Source of the DNA: PoT sp049331405
Lineage (GTDB): Bacteria > Planctomycetota > Planctomycetia > Isosphaerales > Isosphaeraceae
Direction of reading: 5' to 3'
DNA: 64,000 nucleotides
Assembly (NCBI RefSeq): GCF_049331405.1
Contig: NZ_CP186274.1
Span: 6,882,001-6,946,000 of the forward strand
Shown piece by piece: positions 1 to 10,500 of the stretch. The number at the start of each line of letters is the position of its first letter. Within the stretch, counting starts at the first letter, position 1. The position numbers were made by a program, and so were the translations under genes. The notes under the pieces were generated by a model. The model was not told the DNA's origin. It did no database searches and saw only the letters and a program-made list of their open reading frames with translations.

Positions 1-511
1 GTTTACTTGGATAGTTGCGTGTAAGTGCTTTTGCTCGGAGCACTATCGTATTGTAATGCGGCTATGGGCACGATCGCCCTGGATCGTTCGCGCGTCTCTC
101 GGGCCGAAATATTAGTGACCGCAGATTCGGGAATATTCTGGACTGTTCGGATGAGGATCAGAGGGCCATTCGCCCGTCTCGAGCAGGATTCAAGAGCCTT
201 CGGCTTCGCGGGAACGGACCGTCGCACCGAGCGGCGGGAACGCCATGCCCGGGAGATGATCGACCTGACTCATTAGTCCAGGAACGGGCCGTCGCCCCGC
301 AAATCCAAAATATATAACAATGAATAATATAAATTAAATTTGTGGTTTTGGTTTGTTTGTTAGCGGTGTGAGTTGGCGATCGATAAAAATTCCAAGCGGT
401 GAATTCAAGTGCCTAGGACCTCCAGAAGCGTGGTAGGCACATTCCTCCCCGGACTGAGCCGCCCTGACGACGTCGTCGTTCTCATACATCGAAGATACCT
501 TTACGGAGAGG
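1..511. other. Gene-poor flank upstream of the transposase
   Basis: No reading frame here looks like a real gene. A 19-base direct repeat with two mismatches occurs at 211-229 and 281-299 (GGAACGGACCGTCGCACCG and GGAACGGGCCGTCGCCCCG). Positions 300-360 are very AT-rich compared with the rest of the window. I saw no convincing terminal inverted repeat that would mark the left end of an insertion sequence. Confidence 0.5.
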
Positions 512-1780
512 ATGCTCGTGGAGCGGAGATATCAAGCCAGAGTGAAGCAGGTGCCCGACCAATCCGGCGACGGGGCCGATCTCGCCCAGGACCTCGAGGC
601 ACACGTGCGGGAGTTCGTCGCGCCCTACCTGAGTTCGTTGGCCGAGCCCGAGCAGCGACGCCATGTCGTCGAATACATGATAGGCCTGCTATCGAAGCTC
701 GAGCACAAGACCGCCGAGGCCATCGCGTATCTGCTCGACCACACGCGACAGGGGATCCAGAAGTTCATCGGTCGCGCGGTCTGGGACCATGCGCCCATGC
801 TCGAGCGACTCGCCCATCATGTGGCCGGTGAGGTGGGCGACCCTGACGCCGTGATCGTCTTCGCATCTGCGTCTTTCCCCAAGAAGGGCCTGAAATCGGT
901 TGGGGTCGCCAAGCAACTGTCGGGACCCGGGAAGAAAATCGAGAACTGCCAGGTGGCACTCTACATGGCCTACGTCTCCCCGGCGGCCGAGTGCCTCGTC
1001 AACACTCGCCTCTACCTGCCGAAAGAATGGACACGGAACCCCGTTCGCAGGGCCGAGGCCAGAATCCCCAAGGCAGTCAGGTACCGCGCTCATCATGAAC
1101 TCGCGAAGGAAATGCTCCAGGAGCAAGGGATATTCTTGCCTCACTCTTGGGTCGCAATCAGGGACGAAGAGTCCTATCCGGACAGCTTCTGCCAGATGAT
1201 GAGAGACCGAGGCCAGAGATATCTCGCCCCCGTCTCGCCGGGCACATGGATTCGCAATAATGAAAGCAATGGACGTAAGCATGAGATAACGGAATCACTG
1301 TCGAATTCGTTCGTGCGATTGGATCGTCTCGCCGATAGCCTGCCCCAATCGGCATGGAGCATCGTCTCGCCTTCCGGCTGCCATGGGTCATCAGCGTCGA
1401 TCGAGATCGCTAGCCGTCGTGCGGAGCGCCGCGTCCGAGAAGGCCACCATCCGGTGGAGTTGTTCTTGATCGTGAGGCGACATAATGCGGAGGATCGAGA
1501 TAAATGCAATTACTTTGCGACCAATGCCGAGGATGCGGTCCCGTTGCAAACCCTGGCTTCTGTCATTCATGCCATGGATCGAGCCGATTCATGCATCCAA
1601 AGGGCCAGGGAAGAAGCCGGCCTGGCCGATTACCAGGTGAGAAACTGGCTGGCATGGCATCATCACCAAGTGCTCTCCCTCCTGGCCGCATGGTTCCTCA
1701 CGCTGGCAAGGCCTAAAGGGCCCAGCGGGACTATCTGTGGCAGGGCCTCGCTCTCCCGCGGTGCGCTCGAAGGTGAATAG
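512..1780 (+). CDS. IS701-like transposase, probably catalytically dead
   Basis: The 422-residue protein resembles IS701-family DDE transposases along most of its length. It has the FPKKG...SVGVAKQ block near residue 123, the NCQVALYMAYVSP and RLYLPKEW blocks, and a C-terminal block reading AGLADYQVRNWLAWHHH before a hydrophobic LSLLAAWFL segment. In active relatives these blocks carry Asp, Asp and Glu. Here the first is replaced (VFASASFPKKG where family members have an Asp just before the Phe-Pro), the second reads WVAIRDEE where GDDE-like sequence is usual, and the Glu pair before the last block reads ADSCIQRA. The frame is intact and GGAGAGG lies just upstream of the ATG. It may be a decaying insertion sequence or a retained inactive copy; no clear terminal repeats were found. 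The family call is firm and the inactivity is an inference from motif comparison. Confidence 0.8.
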   Translation: MLVERRYQARVKQVPDQSGDGADLAQDLEAHVREFVAPYLSSLAEPEQRRHVVEYMIGLLSKLEHKTAEAIAYLLDHTRQGIQKFIGRAVWDHAPMLERLAHHVAGEVGDPDAVIVFASASFPKKGLKSVGVAKQLSGPGKKIENCQVALYMAYVSPAAECLVNTRLYLPKEWTRNPVRRAEARIPKAVRYRAHHELAKEMLQEQGIFLPHSWVAIRDEESYPDSFCQMMRDRGQRYLAPVSPGTWIRNNESNGRKHEITESLSNSFVRLDRLADSLPQSAWSIVSPSGCHGSSASIEIASRRAERRVREGHHPVELFLIVRRHNAEDRDKCNYFATNAEDAVPLQTLASVIHAMDRADSCIQRAREEAGLADYQVRNWLAWHHHQVLSLLAAWFLTLARPKGPSGTICGRASLSRGALEGE

Positions 1781-3642
1781 CCCGGCAATGGATGGCATCA
1801 TCGGGGTACACCTTCAATTGCAATCAGGCTCGACTTCGAGCGCGGTAAGGAGGGGCGATGGCCTCGATGGAGTTCGCTAGGTACGCAGGATTCAATCCGT
1901 CGGACCAGTATGTTGAATTGGGAGAATGCTTATACTATTTGGAAAAAAGATGAATTCGCAATATAAAACTATTATGAATGCAAGAAGGAGTTGTGGTTGG
2001 CAACCGCGGCTACTGCCTCTTCAGTAATCTAACAATAGGTCATAAAATCGGAATAGGCGAGCATTATTTGTCATTTTCTATGTTGGGTGGATTTTCGAGG
2101 AGTTTAGCAGCAAATGGCCGTGTTTGCAAAGAGCTACTCTTAGCTTTGATCTCAATAAGAGTCGGGCGATCTTCGGCTCGTCAATGGCCGAAAAGCTTCG
2201 ATTTTCAGTCAATTGCGATGGAGTTGTAATCGGAGTCGATCGTTAGCATTTCATTCGGGACGTGGCGGTGTTCCGAATCATTGATGCTGGCCAAGAGGTT
2301 GCATCATTCGTCGTCTGGATACAGTAGTTCGCGGGACCGATTCCCTTCGATACTGTGTCCAAACCAGGCTCTTTCTCGGCACTGAAGACAGTCGTCGATC
2401 CTTTTTCGTGGATCGCCGGTATTACGTATTTCGTGGTTGTTTGTGACGGGCTTCGCAGAAGTTTCTTTTCATGCTCCTCCAAGGTGTGCCGGCGCTGCTG
2501 GATCGTTGTTGCTTTGAGTGACATGACGCATCGATGTGTTGATGGTCATGCCTGCAACATGGGCCAGCCCCGTTCTCCTTCTCTACTTATCAATCATGCT
2601 CAAGATGAAGTTCGATGGTTCCGGGTTTCGTCGCGGAAGCGATGTCGGGATGCCGAGTGGGCCTGGCACGCTCGCCATGGTGCATTTGTCGGTTCTTTCC
2701 GCGAGGCGGGTGCATCCTCTCGCTGGATGATGGCGGGGAACTGCCGATTGGCTTGATGAGCCTGGTTTCACCCGAGATTGGCTCCCGGTTCTTGCCAATG
2801 CTCCCTGGTTCCGAGGTGATTCCCGCGGTTTTCGCATGGATGATTTCGAGAGTGTGATGGCGTTGATGTGTTGCATTTCGGGTGCCGGAGGCTATCGGCT
2901 GATTATGATTTCCTACTGTATCCGTGGTGCTAGCCTACTGTATCCATCGGCCTTAGTCGGCCGTTCCGTTGGTGGTGGTGTATGGCCTTGGGGAATGGGA
3001 CCGGGCGCCTTGTTGAGGCGTCACTAATATTATCCACGATCAGGGCGTTTTGAACGAATGCCTGGAGCATCACGTGCAAAGGTAACTCTATTCATCCTGT
3101 GAGATCGAAGAGTTGCGTACCGTTGGTATGTGGGGGGCGGACTCGTGGTTGATTTCGTCTTTTCCTTCCCGCACAACTTTGGGGGGCCCTTCCGTCTCTG
3201 TCGTCCTTGTCATATCAACGTTGTGCGCCGAGGATCAGAAACTTACTTCCTGGCTGGTCAATTTTTGATTCACGCATTGATGCTGGTTGCCCGCCTTGCC
3301 TGACCCGACCTCATCTTGCCTGGGCTGACACGAGTCACATTTCCCCAAGAATCTGCGACTTTCCATGAGATCGATGCACGGTTGCGTACGGCAAGCGGGG
3401 TTGGCCGGTAGACGATCGGGGGCCGGCCGCTGGGAATTGTGAACCGAATCGTCAGAGAGGAGTAAAGTAGCGGCATGTCGCGGCGGACCCTGGAAGGCGA
3501 AAATCGAAACCGAGGATGACAATCAGGGCGGAGCCGCGAGCTTCTGCCGAGCCGGGCCCGGGTCGTGTAACATTGTGCCATACCAGGGGTCATCAATAGT
3601 TGAGCGGGACTGAGCCGGGTGACCGTTGAGGGCTGAGCGACG
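1781..3642. other. Long AT-richer region without a supportable gene
   Basis: Short frames occur on both strands, but none resembles a known family or has a clear ribosome binding site. Codon use is unlike that of the neighbours, and the plus strand from about 2400 to 3200 is visibly rich in G and T. An 11-base motif, CTACTGTATCC, occurs at 2913-2923 and 2935-2945, and its reverse complement at 2317-2327, bracketing about 600 bases. This could be the remains of a mobile element or a decayed gene; no product can be named. Confidence 0.5.
2317..2945. repeat. Short inverted repeat bracketing about 600 bases
   Basis: GGATACAGTAG at 2317-2327 is the exact reverse complement of CTACTGTATCC at 2913-2923 and 2935-2945. 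The repeat is only 11 bases, so chance is possible, but three copies within an otherwise gene-less stretch next to a transposase gene are suggestive of an old element boundary. Confidence 0.3.
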
Positions 3643-6555
3643 ATGCTGGAGACCCGATCGTGCCGCCGTTGCGGCCTGGAATCGTCGGTGGATGTAGGCG
3701 GCGTGGGCCTCTGCCCCTGTTGCCTCCTGCGCCTTGTGGTCGATCGGGAGATGGATTCTCCAGGCGACGATGCACCGGGCCCGAGCTTGCTCGATGATGA
3801 GGAAGGGTCGAGTTTCGAGGAGCGGGTCTACCTCGAGTTCGGCCTCGACGTGCTCCGCAAGCTGGGTCAGGGAGGCATGGGCGTCGTCTTCGAGGCCGAG
3901 GAGCCGAGGTTGGACCGTCGGGTCGCGCTCAAGGTCCTGAAGGACGAGCACCGCGACTCCCCGGCGATGCGTCGGCGGTTCCTCGACGAGGCCAGGGTCG
4001 GCGGGCGTTTGCAGCACCCGGGACTGGTACCGGTCTACAATATAGGCGAGATCGACGGCCTCCCCTTCTTCACGATGAGGCTGATCGGGGGGCAGACCCT
4101 CGCCGGCCTGCTCCGGGATCGGCCCGAGCTGACATGGTCTGTCGGCGTCTTCCTTCAGGTGAGCCAGACCCTGGCGTATGCGCACGACCGGGGGGTCGTC
4201 CATCGCGACGTGAAGCCGGCCAACATCATGGTGGGGGATTTCGGCGAGGTTCACCTCGTCGACTGGGGGTTGGCTCAACTCATCGGCGGGCATGAGTCGT
4301 GGCCGGTCGGTGGGGCCGGGGTCGCGGGTACCCCCGCCTATATGAGCCCCGAGCAGGCCTCGGGGTCTCCGACCGCCCGGGATCAACGCGCCGACGTCTT
4401 CGGTCTGGGGGCCACGCTCTGCGAGATCCTCACCGGGCTGCCACCCTACCGGGGGGGCTCGCGTGAAGAGGTGATGAGCAAGGCCAGGGAGTGCAACCTC
4501 GCCGGCGCCCTGAAACGGCTCAAGTCCTGCGAGGCCGCCCCCGAGTTGAAAGCCCTCGCCCGGGCCTGCCTCTCGGCAGATCCTGCAGATCGCCCCGCCC
4601 ATGCCGGGGAGGTCGCCGCGCGGCTCCTCGACTACCAGGCGGGGGTGCAGAAGCGGCTCAAGGAGGCGGAAGAGGCTCGAGTACGAACCGCCATCCGAGC
4701 CGTCGAGGAGCGTCGTCGATGGGCGTTGAGCCTCGTGCTCCTGCTCGTCTGCTCGTTCGCCGGTGCGGTTCTCTACTCCGAGCATGAGCGAGCGGCGCGG
4801 GCCTCGGCCGAGACGGCTCGATCCGTCGCCGACGCGATCGAAGAGTCCTCGAGGCTCAGGCAGCGGGGTCGGAGCCTCGACGCTCGCTCGGCACACCGCA
4901 AGGCCGAGGGCCTGCTCGCCCGGAGCGACCCGGCCGTGAAGGCCCGCTTCTCCCCCGCCCTCGCCGACCTGGCGATGCTCGCCCGGCTCGACGACATCCG
5001 TTATTTCCCGTCACAGCTCGGACCTGGCCGCCTGCTCCCGGCCGAGGCCTCGGCTGCCTACGACGCCGCGTTCCAGGCTTACGGCATCAATGTCCCGGCC
5101 GGTCCCGACGAACGGACCGCCGGACTCGTCCGATCCAGCCCATTGCGAGTGGAACTGGTCTCGGCGCTCGACGACTGGGGGCGGATCAGCCCCGACCCCG
5201 CCGCCAGGAAACGACTGCGGGCCATTTCCGAGGCCGCCGACCCCGACCCCGCCGGTCCCGCCGGCCAACTCCGTCGCGCCCTGGCGAAGCCCGACCGCGA
5301 GGCCCTGGGATCGCTGGCCCGCTCGCTCCCGGCCTCGGGACCCCCGGCTCCGGTCCTCGCCTCGCTCGGGGCCGCGCTCCGAGAACATCGTGCGGTGAAG
5401 GAATCGGCCGAGGTCCTTCGGGCCGCCCGGCGTTCGCATCCCGACGATTTCTGGATCAACCTCGAACTGGCCGCGACCCTCACCGCGCTCAAACCCGAAG
5501 GCTCCGACGAGGGGCGAGCTTACCTGACCGCCGCCCTGTCGATGAGTCGCGACAACCCGGCCGTTCCCTTCTACCTGGCCTCGGCCCTGCAGAATGCCGG
5601 ACGGCTCGATGCGGCGGTCTCGGCCTACCACGAGGCCATCTCGCTCCGGCCGGACTACCCCGAGGCCTACTGCAACCTCGGCAACACCCTGACCCAGCAG
5701 AAGAAGTTGGATGAGGCCGTCGCCTCGTTCCGCAAGGCGATCGAGCTGCGGCCGGGGTACGCGCTCGCTTACTTCAACCTCGGCTTCGCCCTCGATGAAC
5801 AGGGGAAGTTCGCCGAGGCGTTCGACGCCTACGGCGAGGCGGTGAAGCATCGGGAAGGCTATGTCGAGGCCCACTCCAACCGAGGGCTCGCCGCGTATCG
5901 GCTGGGTCGGTTCTCCGACGCGATCCCCGCCTTTGAGGCGGGCCTGGCGAAGATGCCCAACGACCACCCCTTGTGGGCGACCTTCGAGCCGATGTTGAAG
6001 ATGGCGCGATCTCTCGCGCCGCTGGAGCCCAAGCTTGAAGGTGTGTTGAAGCTCGAGGAGACTTCGAAGGTCCCCGTGGACGACCTGCTCGGCATGGCCA
6101 GGCTCTGCGGTTGGCCGGGCCGGAGTCGGCACGCCGAGGCTGCTCGCTTATATGCGGAGGTCTTTGCCCGCAAGCCGGAACTGGCCGAGGACCTTGTGAC
6201 CGGGGACCGTTACGCCGCGTCGGGGGCGGCGGCGATGGCGGGTGCCGGTGAACCGGCGCGGGCGGCGGATCCGAGCCTCGCCCGATGGAGGAACCTCGCG
6301 CTCGGCTGGCTCCGGGCCGACCTGGAGAAGCGCCGGATTCAGCTTGATGAGGCCGGGTCGAACCAGGAGGCACGTCATTACGTGCTGTTGAGGCTGGGCT
6401 ACTGGAGCCGCGACCCGAGCTTCGCCGGTGTGCGAGGACAAGACGCGATCGCACGCCTCCCGGAAGCGGAAAGGCCAGGCTGGCAAAAGCTTTGGGACGA
6501 CCTCAAGGGCCTCATTCAGGCCAAGCCCGCTTCGTCCCCGGCGCCGACGCGTTGA
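3643..6555 (+). CDS. Membrane Ser/Thr protein kinase with N-terminal zinc ribbon and TPR repeats
   Basis: This 970-residue protein is a Hanks-type kinase. Residues 1-30 contain CRRCG and CPCC pairs that look like a small zinc ribbon. The kinase domain covers about 65-340: glycine loop GQGGMG, VALK lysine, catalytic HRDVKPANI near residue 187, metal-binding DWG instead of the usual DFG, and the GTPAYMSPEQ activation segment. A hydrophobic segment (ALSLVLLLVCSFAGAVL) near 360-378 should anchor it in the membrane. The C-terminal part, roughly 600-780, contains tetratricopeptide repeats such as PEAYCNLGNTLTQQKKLDEA. Substrates are unknown. It lies 215 bp upstream of an ECF sigma factor in the same direction, a combination known from planctomycetes, so the kinase may control that sigma factor. 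Kinase identity is certain; the partner is inferred. Confidence 0.93.
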   Translation: MLETRSCRRCGLESSVDVGGVGLCPCCLLRLVVDREMDSPGDDAPGPSLLDDEEGSSFEERVYLEFGLDVLRKLGQGGMGVVFEAEEPRLDRRVALKVLKDEHRDSPAMRRRFLDEARVGGRLQHPGLVPVYNIGEIDGLPFFTMRLIGGQTLAGLLRDRPELTWSVGVFLQVSQTLAYAHDRGVVHRDVKPANIMVGDFGEVHLVDWGLAQLIGGHESWPVGGAGVAGTPAYMSPEQASGSPTARDQRADVFGLGATLCEILTGLPPYRGGSREEVMSKARECNLAGALKRLKSCEAAPELKALARACLSADPADRPAHAGEVAARLLDYQAGVQKRLKEAEEARVRTAIRAVEERRRWALSLVLLLVCSFAGAVLYSEHERAARASAETARSVADAIEESSRLRQRGRSLDARSAHRKAEGLLARSDPAVKARFSPALADLAMLARLDDIRYFPSQLGPGRLLPAEASAAYDAAFQAYGINVPAGPDERTAGLVRSSPLRVELVSALDDWGRISPDPAARKRLRAISEAADPDPAGPAGQLRRALAKPDREALGSLARSLPASGPPAPVLASLGAALREHRAVKESAEVLRAARRSHPDDFWINLELAATLTALKPEGSDEGRAYLTAALSMSRDNPAVPFYLASALQNAGRLDAAVSAYHEAISLRPDYPEAYCNLGNTLTQQKKLDEAVASFRKAIELRPGYALAYFNLGFALDEQGKFAEAFDAYGEAVKHREGYVEAHSNRGLAAYRLGRFSDAIPAFEAGLAKMPNDHPLWATFEPMLKMARSLAPLEPKLEGVLKLEETSKVPVDDLLGMARLCGWPGRSRHAEAARLYAEVFARKPELAEDLVTGDRYAASGAAAMAGAGEPARAADPSLARWRNLALGWLRADLEKRRIQLDEAGSNQEARHYVLLRLGYWSRDPSFAGVRGQDAIARLPEAERPGWQKLWDDLKGLIQAKPASSPAPTR

Positions 6556-6770
6556 AAGAAGGCGACGAGTCCGGAGAGTAGGCGCGGAGCTGGGCGACCT
6601 CCGATACAATACGGTCGGAGTGTCACTGGTCGGGCTTGCTCACGTATCGAACTCCGGACGCAACCGAAATCGAATCGGGCGCGTCTTGTTCGAAAGGTGG
6701 TGAGGGACCCGAGTGGCGTGGCTGCCCCCGGGCGCCGACGCCGAACCGCACGCCCCCCGGCGCCGGACTT

Positions 6771-7508
6771 ATGCTCGACACGACCGAACACAGCCCCTGG
6801 CCCGAGTCGTCGCACTGGAGCGTGATCGCGGCGGCGGGTCGCCCTGACACCGAGGCTGGCCGCCTCGCGCTGGCCGCATTTTGTGACACGTTCCGGGGCC
6901 CGGTCTACTCCTACCTCCGTCGCGACGGTTGCAACCAGGACGAGGCGCAGGATCTAACCCAGGAGTTCTTCCTCTATCTTGTGGGAGATTCCCGCCCGCT
7001 GGCCGAGTATGATAAGACACGCGGCCGGTTCCGCCCCTACTTCCTCGCCGCCCTGAGGCATTTTCGGGCCAATCGCCGACGATACGACTCCGCCGCACGA
7101 CGGGGAGGCGGCCGCCATTTGCTCTCCATCGACCACCCTTCGCATGATGCGGGTCAGGTGGCCGATCCCGGCCCCCTGCCGGAGGTCGCGTTCACCCGGG
7201 CCTGGGCGGAGGCCCTGCTCGACCGGGTCGTCTCCCGGATCCGCGAGGAGTCGGCCCGATCCGCCCGGATGATACCGCTCGAGTCGCTCCTGGGCCGGCT
7301 GATCGACGGCCGCTCCGGCTCTTATCGCGACCTCGCCGACGAGTTGGGCCTCACCCCCGGATCCCTCCGCGTGGCCGCCCACAGGCTTCGCGAGCGGTTC
7401 GAAACGCTCTTGCGCGAGGAGATCGCGCGGACCGTCTCGACCTCCGAGGAGGTCGATGAAGAGATTAATGCCATGTTCGAGGCCTTTTCTCTGACCTCAC
7501 GCCGGTAA
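6771..7508 (+). CDS. ECF-type RNA polymerase sigma factor next to kinase
   Basis: The 245-residue product has a sigma region 2-like segment (FRGPVYSYLRRDGCNQDEAQDLTQEFF, split in reading as an ECF core with the DEAQDLTQ helix) and a C-terminal region 4-like helix-turn-helix (YRDLADELGLTPGSLRVAAHRLRERF). I chose the ATG at 6771 because homologous ECF proteins begin shortly before the W-x-x-I segment; an upstream in-frame ATG at 6636 would add 45 residues without family resemblance. It would direct RNA polymerase to a dedicated promoter set. No anti-sigma gene is adjacent; instead a Ser/Thr kinase lies upstream, as in the kinase-linked ECF groups. The giant protein gene starts 84 bp downstream in the same direction and may be a target or be cotranscribed. 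Confidence 0.85.
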   Translation: MLDTTEHSPWPESSHWSVIAAAGRPDTEAGRLALAAFCDTFRGPVYSYLRRDGCNQDEAQDLTQEFFLYLVGDSRPLAEYDKTRGRFRPYFLAALRHFRANRRRYDSAARRGGGRHLLSIDHPSHDAGQVADPGPLPEVAFTRAWAEALLDRVVSRIREESARSARMIPLESLLGRLIDGRSGSYRDLADELGLTPGSLRVAAHRLRERFETLLREEIARTVSTSEEVDEEINAMFEAFSLTSRR

Positions 7509-7592
7509 CATTCTGACGCGTTTCGTTCATTCAGAGGTTAAGGAACTCTCTCTCCTTACCCTCTGGGTCCTGAACGCGAACGCGAGGCAGCG

Positions 7593-10500
7593 ATGAACCG
7601 TGGCACCGGTCCGTCTCGGTCGAGGTCTCCCCAGCCATTCAACGCCCGCCCGAAACGGCGTATCGTCCCCCCGGCGACCGAGGCCCTGGAAGCGCGGACG
7701 CTGCTCTCGAGGCTGAGCGCCGCCGTGACCGAGCAGGCCGTCCGGCCCTCCGCCCTCGCGGGGAGCTCGGTCGTCCTGCTCACCGTGCCGGGTCAAGCCG
7801 GGCAGATGGTGACCGTCACCTTCCACCTGGACGACCGCCAGGCCTCATACCGCAATGAGATGGGAATCTTCCCCGTCCTCAACGCGAACGGCCGCGTCGG
7901 CCAGTTCCGCCCCGGTGCCCCCGGCTATCTGAGGGCCGCGTTGACGAGGCCGGGTGCCCGGGTGATCTTCGGTCAGGATGCGCCGAAGGGCTCGTCGGTG
8001 ACGGTCATGCTGCCCGGAGGTACGTCTTACGGGCTCTACCTCGTCGCCAATGGTTCCACCCAGGAAGCCTTCCACGCCAGGCCCCGCCTCCGCCCCAGGG
8101 TTTACGTCTCGATGTCGAGGGGCAATATCGATAGGTTCGCCCACATCCGCGCCGAGGCCGGTGCGACTTTCGCCTGGGAAGACCTCCCGCGCGGGGGGGA
8201 CCGGGACTTCAATGACATGATCGCGCGCGTCACCTTCGGTAATAACAATAGCGGGGGTAATGGCGGCGGAAACGATGGTGGTAATGGCGGAAACAACGGC
8301 GGTGGGAACGGAGGAGGAAGTGGTGGCAACGGAGGGGGCGGCGGAAACGGCGGTTCGAGCGGTCGGGCCCCGGTGGTTACGCTCTCAAGCCAGTCGGGGC
8401 GGCTGAGCCGGACGAACATCCTGTTCGCGGGGAATGCCTCCGATGCCGACGGCGATCTCGCCCTTCTTCAATACAAGGTGGACGGCGGGGGGCTGAACAA
8501 CCTCGCGTTCAATGCGACGACGGGGGCTTTCACTTACCCCACGACGTTCGCCCTCGACGGCACAGCCGACGGCACGCACGAGCTTCAGTTTGTCGCGACC
8601 GACCGCGCGGGGCACACCTCGAACGTGGCGACGACGAACTTCATCCTGGACACGAAGGCCCCGGCCGTCGCGTTCGACCTGGCGCCGGAGTCGGATACCG
8701 ACACGGTTGGCGATCACATGACCGACCTCTCATCGGTCAACCTGCTGGGCAGGACGGAGGCCGGACTCTCGCTCACGCTGGTCGAGACCGGCGCGGTGGC
8801 CACGGCCGACGCCTCGGGGAATTTCCGGTTCGACGGGGTCTCGCTCCCCCTGGGTGTGAAGACGTTCCACGTCCGGGCGACCGACGCGGCCGGCAACGTC
8901 GGGACGGCCACGCAGTCCTTGATCCATTGCGGCTTCGCCGGCGACCTCTCTGGCTGGAATGTCAGCCAGGACGGGGGCAGCGACCCGGGCAAGGGGACGG
9001 TCACCCCCACCGACGGGCATGCCCTGCTCCGCGAAGGCGACTCGTTCCTCGTCAACATTGCCACCGGGTTCACCATCCCCGCCGGCGCCACGAAGTTGCA
9101 GTTCGACCTCGATTCGCTCGACTTCGACACCGCGTCCACCGGGTCGGTCCGCGACGCCTTCGAGGTCGCGCTCGTGGATAGCCAGGGGCGGCCGATCGTC
9201 CCGACCATCGGCAATGGCCGAGACGCCTTCTACAACCGGACCGAGGGGCTCGACGCGGCGCTCGGCAGCGGGACGACCGTCTCGGGCTCGATCGTCTCGG
9301 TCGACCTCTCGGGAGTCGCCGTCGGCACGGCCGCCCGCCTGGTCTTTCGCCTCGTGAACAATGACGAGGACACCGAGACTCACGCCGAGATCGGCTGCGT
9401 CGTGGTCGTCGCGGGCGAGGCCTCATTCGTGCCGGGTGCGCCGGGAACCCCCGGCCAGACGACGACGTTCGCGTCCAATGGCTCGGGTGGGGCCTCGAAC
9501 CTCACAGCACTGCTAGCCGGGGTTTCCTCGTCGACCACCATTCTGCAAAGTGGGTCCAACGGATCCACGACGACTCCGACGACTTCGTTCACATCCAGCA
9601 GTTCGAGCAACTCGACCCAGAGCCTGGGGACGTCCAACGCAAACGCATTCACATCCAACGGCAGCCCGACCGCGAATGCCACCACGCTCGTCGGCCCCGC
9701 GGTCGACACGAGCAACGTCCCGACCTCGGCCGGGCGCGAGTTCTGGATCGCCTTCTCGGACAACCTCGTCGAGGGGGGGCGCATCCCGGTCAAGACGCTG
9801 TTCATCACCGGCGACGTGGCCACGCATGGGACGGTCTCGATCCCGGGCCTGAGCTTTACGCAGGACTTCTCGGTGACGCCGGGGCAGATCACGAGCGTCC
9901 CCCTACCGGCCGACGTGCAGGTCACGAGCCTTGCCGAGATCGAGAACAAGGGGGTCCACATCGTCGCGGATGACCCGGTGACGGTCTACGGGCTCAACAC
10001 GGCCCAGGCCACCACCGACGCCTTCCTCGCGCTCCCGGTCGACTCGCTCGGCACGCGTTATGTGAACATGGCGTACGGGACGACCTCGTATTTGCTCGCG
10101 TACCTGCCGAGTTCGCAGATCACGATCGTCGGCGCCCACGACGGCACGAACGTGACGATCACCCCCGGGCCGGGCGTGACGCCGATCAACAACTCCAACG
10201 TCGCGATCATCGGGCCGGATGGCCGGGTCGTGGGGTCGGACGGGAATGGCAACGATATCGGGCCGATCTCCCTGGGCCAGTCCGGGGACTTCACGCTCAA
10301 GGTCGACTCCCCCTACCCGACCCACGCGGGGACATACTCTTATCGGATCTTGAACCTCGACGCCGACTCCGCCGCGCTGACCCTCAACCAGGATACGAGG
10401 CTCTCGCTCCCCACCGGGCAGGAAACCAAGGTCTACAAGTTCCAGGGGACGATCGGTCACCAGATCGTGCTGAACGGCCTCGACCGGAACGGCCAGAACG

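Noticed and set aside
512..1780. Complete insertion sequence boundaries around the transposase
   Set aside because: I compared about 500 bases on the left and 300 on the right and saw no matching terminal inverted repeats or target duplications, so only the gene is annotated.
1978..2229. 83-codon plus-strand frame in the AT-rich island
   Set aside because: There is no good ribosome binding site and no recognisable similarity; base composition gives no support.
3523..4896. Open frame of 457 codons opposite the kinase gene
   Set aside because: The composition (Arg, Pro, Gly, His) and full overlap with a certain kinase domain mark it as an antisense shadow.
7530..7563. Imperfect inverted repeat (TTAAGGA ... 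TCCTTA) between the sigma and giant genes
   Set aside because: The stem is short and lies very close to the start of the giant gene; it is too weak to call as a terminator or attenuator.
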